From positions 62,001 to 126,000 of the forward strand of contig DAIDEE010000007.1 of assembly GCA_027308685.1 (NCBI GenBank): a stretch of DNA of 64,000 nt, written 5' to 3'. A program made the position numbers and the translations under genes. The stretch is from Acidocella sp. (GTDB lineage: Bacteria > Pseudomonadota > Alphaproteobacteria > Acetobacterales > Acetobacteraceae). Position 1 is the first letter of the stretch. Each line of letters opens with the position of its first letter. This document shows positions 1-7,552 of this stretch, piece after piece. The notes beneath the pieces were generated by a model. The model made no database searches, was not told where the DNA came from, and saw nothing but the letters and a program-made list of their open reading frames with translations.

Positions 1-905
1 GTCAGATGATTATGGCGAAGGATGAAGCAGGCCGCCGTGTGGCGCTTGAGAAATTACTGCCCTTCCAGCGCGAAGATTTTGTCTCATTGTTCAAAATCAT
101 GGCTGGTCTGCCGGTGACCATCCGCCTGCTCGACCCGCCTTTGCATGAATTCCTGCCCCATGGCGCCGCCGAACTGGCGGAAGTGGCGCAGGCTTTGGGG
201 ATGGATGCGCATGCCATCGCCGAACGTGCCGCCGAGCTTTCGGAAACCAACCCGATGCTGGGGCATCGTGGCTGCCGGTTAGGTGTTTCCTACCCGGAAA
301 TTTACGAAATGCAGGCGCGCGCGATTTTTGAGGCCGCTGTGGAAGTGGGCAAAACCGGCGCCGCTCCGGTGCCGGAGATCATGATTCCGCTGGTGGGGAT
401 CAAGCGCGAGTTGGATATTACCCGCGCCCAGGTGGAAAAAGTGGCCAAGGCGGTGTTCGCCGAAACCGGCACCACCATTGAATATAGCATCGGCACCATG
501 ATCGAACTACCGCGTGCCGCCCTAACCGCTGACTCCATCGCCGACGCGGCCGACTTTTTCTCGTTCGGCACCAACGATTTAACCCAGACCGTGTTTGGCC
601 TCTCGCGTGATGATGCCGGCAAGTTCTTGCCACATTATGTCGAGCAAGGGATTTTGGCGAAAGACCCGTTTGTCTCGATCGATGTGGAGGGCGTTGGCAC
701 GCTGGTGCGGATTGCCGCCGAGAAAGGCCGTGCCACTAAATCTGCATTGAAGCTGGGGATTTGTGGTGAGCATGGCGGTGATCCGGCTTCCATCGCCTTC
801 TGTGAGTCGGTTGGGCTGGATTACGTCTCGTGCAGCCCATACCGCGTGCCGGTGGCGCGTCTGGCCGCGGCGCAAGCGGCGATTGAGGCTAAAAGAGCGG
901 CGTAA
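1..905 (+). CDS. ppdK: Pyruvate, phosphate dikinase, C-terminal part (5' end outside window)
   Basis: The reading frame is open from the left edge, so only the C-terminal PEP-utilising TIM-barrel domain (about 300 residues) is visible. PPDK interconverts pyruvate + ATP + Pi and PEP + AMP + PPi in the cytoplasm, feeding gluconeogenesis or PEP supply. Family landmarks are the stretch around FQREDF, then [18 protein letters not shown], the GTNDLTQT motif, and near the end [10 protein letters not shown], which holds the catalytic Cys of the PEP/pyruvate site. The C-terminus matches the usual end of the family, so the gene is intact on this side. A thioesterase gene starts 6 bp downstream. Confidence 0.95.
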   Translation, partial: QMIMAKDEAGRRVALEKLLPFQREDFVSLFKIMAGLPVTIRLLDPPLHEFLPHGAAELAEVAQALGMDAHAIAERAAELSETNPMLGHRGCRLGVSYPEIYEMQARAIFEAAVEVGKTGAAPVPEIMIPLVGIKRELDITRAQVEKVAKAVFAETGTTIEYSIGTMIELPRAALTADSIADAADFFSFGTNDLTQTVFGLSRDDAGKFLPHYVEQGILAKDPFVSIDVEGVGTLVRIAAEKGRATKSALKLGICGEHGGDPASIAFCESVGLDYVSCSPYRVPVARLAAAQAAIEAKRAA

Positions 906-911
906 GGGAGC

Positions 912-1388
912 ATGATAGCGGCCCCCTTTGTTGGCCACCGGGGCGCGGTTCTCCCTGCGTGGGCCGACGACAATGCGCATATGAATTTAGCGTATTATCT
1001 GGTGATGTTTGACGCCGCTTCCGACGCGATTTTTGAGGCGTTAGGCATTGGCCAAGAATACCGGCGCGAGGCAGGTAGCACCTGCTTCGCGGCGGAAACC
1101 CACTTGGTTTACGAGCAGGAGATGAATGTGGGTGATAGAGCTTGCATCACCACCACTGTAATCGATGCAGACTCAAAACGGCTACACCTCGCACATGAGA
1201 TGGTGCGTGAAGGCGCAACGGCGCGGGCGTGCTTGCAGGAAATCATGTTTATTAACGTGAATTTAACAACTCGGCGAGCGGCGTTGTGGACCCCGCAGGC
1301 AAAGGAGACGTTACAGCAGGCTGTATTGACGCATAGCGGCTTGCCCAGGCCAGCCAAGCTCGGGCGGGCGATCGGGATTGTGCGTTAA
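912..1388 (+). CDS. Thioesterase family protein (hotdog fold)
   Basis: This 158-residue protein resembles the 4HBT-type acyl-CoA thioesterases. The N-terminal block WADDNAHMNLAYYLVMFD matches the conserved D-x-x-x-HMN-x-x-YY signature of that group, where the Asp/Asn and His lie at the thioester site. It probably hydrolyses an acyl-CoA thioester in the cytoplasm; relatives are linked to carnitine or betaine metabolism, but nothing here fixes the substrate. The ATG at 912 has a GGGAG ribosome site 3 to 7 bases upstream and begins 6 bp after the ppdK stop, so the two are probably cotranscribed. The 3' end overlaps the convergent membrane protein gene by 4 bp. Confidence 0.75.
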   Translation: MIAAPFVGHRGAVLPAWADDNAHMNLAYYLVMFDAASDAIFEALGIGQEYRREAGSTCFAAETHLVYEQEMNVGDRACITTTVIDADSKRLHLAHEMVREGATARACLQEIMFINVNLTTRRAALWTPQAKETLQQAVLTHSGLPRPAKLGRAIGIVR

Positions 1389-1963
1389 GCCAGCTTCAGG
1401 ATTAAAAACCCACCAACAATGCTGATAGCTATGATGGTTGTGATCAGCCCCAGGCGTTTTTCCACAAACACCCGCACGGGGTCGCCGAATATACGCAGCA
1501 ATGTCGCCAGCAGAAAAAACCTCCCACCTCGCGTAATCACGCTGGCTCCCATAAAAATCGGGAAATTGAACGCGGCGGCTCCGGCGGCGATGGTGACGAT
1601 TTTGTAAGGGATGGGCGTTAGACCCTTAATAAGAATGACCCATACGCCATACTGTGCGAATTTTTGTTGAAACGCCACGAAGGCGGCATGGTAATGGTAA
1701 AAATTGATAATCGGCTGGGCCAACTTGGCGAGCAGGAAATAGCCGATGCTATAACCCAAGGCACCGCCGAGCACGCTACCCAAAGTGCAGATGAGGGCAA
1801 AGGGGAAGGCCTTCTTTGGTTGTGCCAATGCCATCGGGATCAGCAAGGCATCTGGTGGGATCGGAAAAAAGCTGGCTTCGGCAAAGGCGATAGCGAATAG
1901 CCATAACGGCGCGGCCGGGCGTTCACTCAGCGCAATAATGCTGTCGTAAAATTTCTTGAGCAT
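1385..1963 (-). CDS. YqaA/DedA-type (VTT/SNARE-associated) membrane protein
   Basis: A 192-residue hydrophobic protein with four to five membrane segments (about residues 17-45, 53-78, 105-130, 138-160 and 172-192). The motif FAEASFFPIPPDALLIPMAL near the N-terminus and the internal G-x-x-x-G-x-x-x-GY pattern are typical of the YqaA branch of the DedA family, implicated in lipid or undecaprenyl phosphate handling at the inner membrane. The C-terminal PIPYKIVTIAAG stretch is also family-like. The substrate cannot be deduced. It is convergent with the thioesterase gene and lies 23 bp downstream of the histidine kinase stop on the same strand. Confidence 0.8.
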   Translation of the reverse strand: MLKKFYDSIIALSERPAAPLWLFAIAFAEASFFPIPPDALLIPMALAQPKKAFPFALICTLGSVLGGALGYSIGYFLLAKLAQPIINFYHYHAAFVAFQQKFAQYGVWVILIKGLTPIPYKIVTIAAGAAAFNFPIFMGASVITRGGRFFLLATLLRIFGDPVRVFVEKRLGLITTIIAISIVGGFLILKLA

Positions 1964-1986
1964 GGAGCCCTCCTGCCATGGCGGGC

Positions 1987-3405
1987 TTAAACCGGCAATG
2001 TGACGCTCACCTTCAAGCCGCCATTAGCAGCGTTTTGGAGTAAAATATCACCGCCATGGGCGCGGATGATGTTGCGGGCGATGGAGAGCCCCAACCCCGA
2101 ACCGCCAGTCTCGCGGTTGCGGCTGGTCTCCAGGCGGCGGAACGGCTCGAACACGGTCTCGATGTGGCTGTTGGGAATGCCGGGGCCGTTGTCCTCGATG
2201 GTGATATTCACCATGCCGGCATCTTTCGGGATCAGGGTGATACGTGCGGCATCGCCATACTTCAGAGCGTTGTTAACCAGATTGACCAAGGCCCGTTTGA
2301 GGCTGAGCGGCCTAGCCTTGATCGCCAGATGGTCAGGCCCTTGATAGGCTAAGGAATCGGCCTGGTCGGGTGCTCCGTCACCAGCCTCATCTAAAATGGT
2401 ACGCAATAGGCTTGGCAGATCAATGCGTGTGGCGGCTTCGCTGTTGGTGACGTCACGACCAAAGGCCAATGTGGCAGCGACCATGGCTTCCATCTCATCC
2501 AGATCCGCCAGCATTTTCACCCTTTGCTCGTCATCTTCCATGTACTCGGCGCGTAATTTCAGCCGCGTGATCGGCGTGCGTAAATCATGACCGATGGCGG
2601 TGAGCATGAAGGTGCGGTCCTCAACAAATCGGCGAATACGCGAGGCCATTGTGTTGAAGGCGATGGCGGCGGTGACGAGTTCCTCCGGTCCGGTTTCAGG
2701 CAGGTCCGGCGCGTTGGCGACGTCGCGGCCCAAGCGCTCGGCAGCTTGCGCCAATGTTTTCACAGGCACCAATAATTGCCGGACTGCCCAGAAGATCATG
2801 ATGGCCCCCAGCACTGTCATCACGATGAATGCCGCGCCAAACTCAGGCGAGCGCCAGGGGTGCGGTGTCGTGATCGGTGAGGTAATGGTGAGCCATATAT
2901 GGGGTGGTACTTGTGGTGGCACGCCCTTAGGCGTTGGCAATGCTGGGGTACCCGACCGGTCCATGAGGGGTGCGCCGTCAGGCAGGGCAAAGCTGATGAC
3001 ATAGCGTAGCGGGTGGCCAATACCACGAAGCTCCAACCCGTGTGGGCGCAACTGCATGGGAATGCCGTAACCTATAATGCTGGCCCGTATAATCTGCCGA
3101 GCGGGCAAGGGTAGTTGAAAAGTGGTGGTCGGGGGAGGCGGGGTGTCGCTCAAGGTGATGCTATCGCCCGATGGGATAGGCTCGCTCGCCATCGCTTCGG
3201 CACGCTGGGCCGGTGGTGTGGCGGCGATATGACGATAAATAATCACATCCTGCGTCGCGATTTCACGTTGCTGCTCAATGCGAGCGAGTTTTACTTGGGT
3301 GACTGTATGCACCCCTAAGCCGAGAATCTGGACCAGCATGAAGCCAGCCAGCAGCATTAAAATGGTTCGCCCTGCCAGACTGCGTGGCAGGATGCCAAAC
3401 CTCAT
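1987..3405 (-). CDS. Sensor histidine kinase, EnvZ-like
   Basis: A 472-residue inner-membrane kinase. There is a membrane segment at about residues 12-32, a periplasmic region rich in Pro and Thr, a second membrane segment at about 190-212, a HAMP linker, a HisKA dimerisation domain with the phospho-accepting His273 (GHDLRTPITRLK), and an ATPase domain with the N box (LVNNALKYG), G1 (EDNGPGIP) and G2 (GSGLGLSIAR). The layout matches EnvZ-like kinases. The start codon overlaps the stop of the upstream response regulator as ATGA, so the pair is translationally coupled. The signal is unknown; neighbours do not identify it. Confidence 0.9.
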   Translation of the reverse strand: MRFGILPRSLAGRTILMLLAGFMLVQILGLGVHTVTQVKLARIEQQREIATQDVIIYRHIAATPPAQRAEAMASEPIPSGDSITLSDTPPPPTTTFQLPLPARQIIRASIIGYGIPMQLRPHGLELRGIGHPLRYVISFALPDGAPLMDRSGTPALPTPKGVPPQVPPHIWLTITSPITTPHPWRSPEFGAAFIVMTVLGAIMIFWAVRQLLVPVKTLAQAAERLGRDVANAPDLPETGPEELVTAAIAFNTMASRIRRFVEDRTFMLTAIGHDLRTPITRLKLRAEYMEDDEQRVKMLADLDEMEAMVAATLAFGRDVTNSEAATRIDLPSLLRTILDEAGDGAPDQADSLAYQGPDHLAIKARPLSLKRALVNLVNNALKYGDAARITLIPKDAGMVNITIEDNGPGIPNSHIETVFEPFRRLETSRNRETGGSGLGLSIARNIIRAHGGDILLQNAANGGLKVSVTLPV

Positions 3406-4121
3406 GTACGCTCCACTGGCGTTGAGAGCACATAGCCGCCACCGCGCACAGTTTTAATCAATTGAGCGTTGCGGCCATCATCTTCCAGCTTGCGGCGCAG
3501 CCGCGAGACGGCAACATCGATCGCGCGGTCGAACGGTCCGGCTTGCCGGCCCCTCAGCAGGTCGAGTAGCATTTCGCGTGTTAGTACGCGGTTGGGGCGG
3601 TCTAGCAGGGCCACCAGCAATTCATACTCACCGCCGGTAATGGCCACTTCAACGCCGGTAGGGTCCAGCAGGCGCCGCCGGGCGGTTTCCAGCAGCCAGC
3701 CTGAAAATTTGTAGGTTTTGGCGGCAGTCTCCGGAGTGCGATCATCAGAGTCGCTGGTGCGGCGTAAAACGGCGCGAATTCGGGCCAGTAATTCGCGGGG
3801 GTTGAAGGGCTTGGTGACGTAGTCATCGGCACCGAGCTCCAGCCCGATGATCCGGTCGGTCTCCTCGGTCATGGCGGTAAGCATGATGATAGGAACTTTG
3901 GTCTCACTGCGGAACCAGCGGGCAAGGTCCAGCCCACCTTCACCAGGAAGCATCAAATCCAGCACCACAAGTTGAAAATGTCCGTTCAAAAAGGCTCGCC
4001 TTGCCTCTTTGCCGTCTCGCGCCGAGGTAACGCGCAGGCGTTGGCGTTCCAGAAATTTCGCAAGGAGATCACGGATCTCACGGTCATCATCGACAATAAG
4101 AATATGCGGCATGGTTTCCAT
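3402..4121 (-). CDS. OmpR-family response regulator
   Basis: A 239-residue protein with a receiver domain (acidic pocket IVDDD near residues 9-13, phospho-accepting Asp55 in VVLDLMLPG, conserved Lys in VTKPF) followed by a winged-helix DNA-binding domain ending in RRKLEDDGR...TVRGGGYVL. It is the partner of the kinase it overlaps by 4 bp. I place the start at the Met opening METMPHILIVDDD (4121), because the receiver fold starts there; an in-frame start at 4163 would add 14 unrelated residues. Neither start has a strong ribosome site. OmpR-type regulators bind promoters of envelope or acid-response genes, but no target is identifiable here. Confidence 0.88.
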   Translation of the reverse strand: METMPHILIVDDDREIRDLLAKFLERQRLRVTSARDGKEARRAFLNGHFQLVVLDLMLPGEGGLDLARWFRSETKVPIIMLTAMTEETDRIIGLELGADDYVTKPFNPRELLARIRAVLRRTSDSDDRTPETAAKTYKFSGWLLETARRRLLDPTGVEVAITGGEYELLVALLDRPNRVLTREMLLDLLRGRQAGPFDRAIDVAVSRLRRKLEDDGRNAQLIKTVRGGGYVLSTPVERT

Positions 4122-4237
4122 GTCTGTTACAATAGCGCCGAGACCAGGCATTTGGCACCCCAAGTTGCAATTGGTTGCAATTTGCCCTGTTACGTCTTGG
4201 TCGGTTGGTCGGCACCTTATGGTTCAAATTTATGAAA

Positions 4238-4457
4238 AATATTCTTGCTTTGCAGGAATATTGGTCCTAATTGCGCCCCACGCAGCAACGCACGTGCCTC
4301 TGCCGCTTCTTCAGAGCTTTATGGAGGGTGGTTACGCAACGACGTCAAGCGTTCTGGCAGCACTGCTGGCTCAACCCGTGAGGGCAAAGCCGAAAGTGGC
4401 TGGTTCGTTGGACCGTTTTGTAACCTAAGCCCGTCGCCTGATTCATAAGGCGGGCTT
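4238..4457 (+). promoter_or_regulatory. Structured 5' leader of ornithine decarboxylase, candidate speF-type RNA
   Basis: The ~350 bases between the response regulator and the decarboxylase hold no convincing gene but many self-complementary segments. (1) 4238-4248 pairs with 4252-4262, 11 bp with one T-G and a TTT loop. (2) 4272-4275 with 4281-4284. (3) 4298-4302 with 4312-4316. (4) 4330-4335 plus 4338-4341 pair with 4414-4417 plus 4420-4425, a long-range stem (GGTTAC/GTAACC). Inside it lie CAGC-ACT-GCTG (4358-4368), CCC-GTGA-GGG with a GNRA-type loop (4375-4384), and AGCC/GGCT (4388-4401). (5) 4427-4438 pairs imperfectly with 4449-4457, just before the ribosome site. A cis-regulatory RNA called speF is known upstream of alphaproteobacterial ornithine decarboxylase genes; position and complexity fit, but identity is inferred. 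A 35-codon ORF (4321-4428) overlaps the structure. Confidence 0.55.
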
Positions 4458-4477
4458 CCATAGAGAGGCTCGATGTG

Positions 4478-5602
4478 ATGACCCCTAAAGTCGCCGCTTT
4501 CCTTGATTCATCCGCGCTGGCAACACCTTGCCTGGTGCTAGACCTTGACCGGGTAGCCGAGAATTATGCTGCCTTACGCCACGCGTTGCCGGCGGCGAAA
4601 ATTTATTATGCCGTTAAAGCTAACCCGGCGGCACCAATTTTGCGCCTGTTGGCTGGCATGGGTTCGTGCTTCGATGCCGCAAGTATTCAGGAGATTAACG
4701 AATGCGTTGCGGCGGGAGCGCCGCCTGCGACGATCAGTTTTGGTAATACCGTCAAAAAGCCGGGCGCCATTGCTGCGGCTCATGCCCTGGGGGTGCCGCT
4801 TTATGCGTTTGATTCCCTTGAGGAGTTGCGCAAAATCGCCAGCCACGCGCCGGGTTCAAAAGTTTATTGCCGGATCGCGGTAAACAATGTTGGCGCTGAC
4901 TGGCCGCTTTCTAAAAAATTTGGGACAACATTGGACTGCGCGCGAGATTTGATGCTGATGGCCCCGCAACTTGGGCTGGTGCCGCATGGGTTGTCGTTTC
5001 ATGTTGGCAGCCAGCAAACCGGCACTGTGGCCTATGAAATGGCGATAGCCGAGGTGGCGATGTTGTTTACGAACCTCAAGGCGGCGGGGGTTGACCTGAA
5101 GATGCTCAATCTCGGCGGTGGGTTCCCGGTTCGCTACCGGGACGACGTGCCAGGAACCGATACATTCGGCGACGCGATTATGACCGCGATGACTAAGCAT
5201 TTTGGCAATGATCTACCGGATATGCTGATCGAACCGGGCCGTGCGATGGTGGGCAATGCTGGTGTGGTCGCCGCCGAGGTGGTGTTGGTATGCCGCCGGA
5301 TGCCTGAGGATGATCGCCGATGGGTTTACCTTGATATCGGCCGTTTTGGCGGCCTAGCTGAAACTGAAGGCGAGGCGATTCGCTATCGTATCACCGCCGG
5401 TACCGGGGCGACTGGCCCAGTGGTGCTGGCAGGCCCAAGCTGCGATGGCGTGGATATCATGTATGAAAAAACCCCCTATCGACTGCCGTTGGACCTGCAG
5501 GCTGGCGAGCGCGTGCTGATCCACGATGCCGGCGCGTACGTGACAAGTTACGCCAGCCAGAATTTTAATGGTTTCACTCCTTTGGCAGAGCACTATCTCT
5601 AG
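4478..5602 (+). CDS. Ornithine/lysine-type decarboxylase (PLP, alanine racemase fold)
   Basis: A 374-residue group IV decarboxylase that converts ornithine (possibly lysine too) to putrescine (cadaverine), the first step of polyamine synthesis. The PLP Lys48 lies in YYAVKANP; other family blocks are SFHVGSQ, LNLGGGFPVRY, EPGRAMVGNAG, the substrate-site Cys near residue 322 in AGPSCDGVD, and DAGAY. Length fits the short alphaproteobacterial enzymes. I choose the ATG at 4478, which has AGAGAGG about 9 bases upstream; a GTG at 4475 directly before it is possible. Expression is probably controlled by the long structured leader just upstream. Whether lysine is also used cannot be told from the sequence. 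Confidence 0.9.
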   Translation: MTPKVAAFLDSSALATPCLVLDLDRVAENYAALRHALPAAKIYYAVKANPAAPILRLLAGMGSCFDAASIQEINECVAAGAPPATISFGNTVKKPGAIAAAHALGVPLYAFDSLEELRKIASHAPGSKVYCRIAVNNVGADWPLSKKFGTTLDCARDLMLMAPQLGLVPHGLSFHVGSQQTGTVAYEMAIAEVAMLFTNLKAAGVDLKMLNLGGGFPVRYRDDVPGTDTFGDAIMTAMTKHFGNDLPDMLIEPGRAMVGNAGVVAAEVVLVCRRMPEDDRRWVYLDIGRFGGLAETEGEAIRYRITAGTGATGPVVLAGPSCDGVDIMYEKTPYRLPLDLQAGERVLIHDAGAYVTSYASQNFNGFTPLAEHYL

Positions 5603-5656
5603 CACGTCGTGGCGGCTAAGGAGCCCCCACTTACTTTGTATTGGGAGACGTGAAAC

Positions 5657-6355
5657 ATGACCGACATTAAGCTGAAAGCCACAGATGGTTCCGGAGACTT
5701 CAACGCTTATGTGGTGAAGCCAAAGGCTGAAGCCGCCGGGGCGGTGGTGGTGATCCAGGAGATTTTTGGGGTGAATGACGCAATCCGCGCTACCTGCCAG
5801 GAATTGGCCGATATGGGCTTTATTGCCGTGGCACCGGATTTATTTTGGCGCCAGGAGCCGGGTGTGAACCTGACCGATAAAACTGAGGCCGAGTGGAAGA
5901 AAGCTTTTGCGCTGATGAATGGCTTTAATCAGGACAAGGGCGTTGAAGATTTGAAAGTGACACTGGCGGCGGCCCGTAATTTGCCAGGATCAAACGGCAA
6001 GGCCGGGACGATCGGGTTTTGCCTTGGCGGCCGGTTGGCGGTGATGATGGCGACCCGTTCCGATGCCGATGTCAACGTCTCATACTACGGTGTGGGGCTG
6101 GATGGGTTGGTGCCCGAGTTCGAGAACATTACAGCGCCTTTGATGGTGCATATCGCCGAGAACGACGAGTTTTCCTCGCCAGAGGTTGTTGAAAAAGTCC
6201 TGGATGGTGCTGAGGAGAACGAATGGATCGATGCCTTTTTGTACCCCGACGTACAGCACGCTTTTGCGCGGGTGAATGGTGTGCATTTTGACGCACGCGC
6301 TGCCACCATCGCTAACGGCCGTACGGCGGAAATTTTATCCGAAATGCTTGATTGA
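5657..6355 (+). CDS. Dienelactone hydrolase family protein
   Basis: A 232-residue alpha/beta hydrolase with the dienelactone hydrolase triad: Cys122 in GFCLGG, Asp170 in ENDEF and His201 in VQHAF. The oxyanion-region motif VIQEIFGVN is also present. Such enzymes open lactones such as carboxymethylene butenolide, but many members have unknown substrates and no aromatic degradation genes are nearby. The ATG follows GGGAG with an 8-base spacer. The stop codon overlaps the TTG start of the next gene (TTGA), suggesting coupling. Confidence 0.88.
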   Translation: MTDIKLKATDGSGDFNAYVVKPKAEAAGAVVVIQEIFGVNDAIRATCQELADMGFIAVAPDLFWRQEPGVNLTDKTEAEWKKAFALMNGFNQDKGVEDLKVTLAAARNLPGSNGKAGTIGFCLGGRLAVMMATRSDADVNVSYYGVGLDGLVPEFENITAPLMVHIAENDEFSSPEVVEKVLDGAEENEWIDAFLYPDVQHAFARVNGVHFDARAATIANGRTAEILSEMLD

Positions 6356-7512
6356 TCACCCGGCGGGCCTTTACTGGCGGGAGTATGTTGCTCCCGGCAG
6401 TAGCCTGGGGGGCCGGTGAGCCTTTGGCACGGCGGTTAGTGGGAGCCTTACAGTCCGCGATGGCTCTGCTGCCGTCAGGGCCGGTATTGTTGAACAGCTA
6501 TATTGTTGATACCGGGCCTGAGTTGGCGGATTTCGACATCACCCAGGCCAATGCGGCCTACGTGTATGACAACGCACTGGCCGGCTTGGCCTTATTGGCG
6601 GCGGGCGACAGAGCCAGTGCCGCCAGAATAGGTGCTGCGTTGGCGATCGCGCAAACCAATGACCGGTTTTGGAAAGATGGCAGGTTGCGCAATAGCTATC
6701 AGGCCGGCGCCATGACGAAACCGGCCAAATTGCCTGGATGGTGGGACGCGAAGACGTCAGCATGGCGAGAAGATCCGTATCAGGTGGGCTCGCAAACGGG
6801 TCCGGTCGCGTGGGCGATGTTGCTTTGGTCGGCACTCGATCAGGTTGATGCCGCGAATCGAGCGGGCAACTGGCTGGAAGAGCAACTGCGTGCGGTGAAC
6901 GGCTATTATGGCGGGTTTTACGGATTTGAACCTAATCCCCTGAAGTTAACGTGGCAAAGTACCGAGCAGAATACGGACTTATGCGTCGCCTTCAGAAAAT
7001 TGCATCGAATGGAGGATGCAGACCACGCAGGAAATTTTGTCCGAGGCATGTTTAACGCGCAAACTGGCGTGTTTAACGCCGGGGTATCCCCCACAGGTTC
7101 CCGGGATGATTTGTTGGCGGCTGATGCGGGGATATGGCCGTATTTGGCTGGACTCGGCAGTGCGGCGACAGCGCTGAGCGCTATAAAGTTATTGTCTCAC
7201 GGCACGGGGGTGGGGTTTTCTGCGGCGAGTACGGGCATTTGGCTCGAAGGCACGGCTTTTGCCGGACTGGCATTGCGTCGCTTGGGTGATGTTCGGGTTA
7301 ACAAGTTTAGGGCGACCGTTGAGGCGAATGTGTCGCCTTCGGGCTATGTTTACGCGACGGTTGAGGCTGCAATGCCGACAGGGTTAACCGTTGGTCCGTC
7401 TTTGCAGCCAGGTGTGCCGGAACAAAAATTTATCTATTTCCGACGCCCTGCCTTAGCGCCGACCGCGTGGGCCATTTTAGCGGCACTGGATGTTAATCCT
7501 CTTGCAGGATAG
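6352..7512 (+). CDS. Exported protein, probable (alpha/alpha) barrel glycosidase-like fold
   Basis: A 386-residue protein of unknown function. The TTG start overlaps the previous stop as TTGA; it preserves an N-terminal twin-arginine-like signal (TRRAFTGG, then a hydrophobic run to about residue 21), which supports it over the internal ATG at 6385. The mature part has repeated helical hairpins, with aromatic and acidic clusters such as NAAYVYDNALAGLALLAAGD, GPVAWAMLLWSALDQ and AADAGIWPYLAGLG, as in six-hairpin glycosidase folds. No catalytic residues can be assigned. It lies 40 bp before a large glycosyltransferase, so a role in a periplasmic or surface polysaccharide is reasonable but inferred. 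Confidence 0.55.
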   Translation: MITRRAFTGGSMLLPAVAWGAGEPLARRLVGALQSAMALLPSGPVLLNSYIVDTGPELADFDITQANAAYVYDNALAGLALLAAGDRASAARIGAALAIAQTNDRFWKDGRLRNSYQAGAMTKPAKLPGWWDAKTSAWREDPYQVGSQTGPVAWAMLLWSALDQVDAANRAGNWLEEQLRAVNGYYGGFYGFEPNPLKLTWQSTEQNTDLCVAFRKLHRMEDADHAGNFVRGMFNAQTGVFNAGVSPTGSRDDLLAADAGIWPYLAGLGSAATALSAIKLLSHGTGVGFSAASTGIWLEGTAFAGLALRRLGDVRVNKFRATVEANVSPSGYVYATVEAAMPTGLTVGPSLQPGVPEQKFIYFRRPALAPTAWAILAALDVNPLAG

Positions 7513-7552
7513 GTTTGAACCGTTGGATCAAACAATTTGGTGAATTACATCC

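Noticed and set aside
3402-4163. Longer response regulator start at 4163
   Set aside because: The extra 14 residues precede the receiver fold and lack a ribosome site.
4427-4457. The hairpin before ornithine decarboxylase as an intrinsic terminator
   Set aside because: No T run follows and it has a 3-base bulge; kept only as part of the leader structure.
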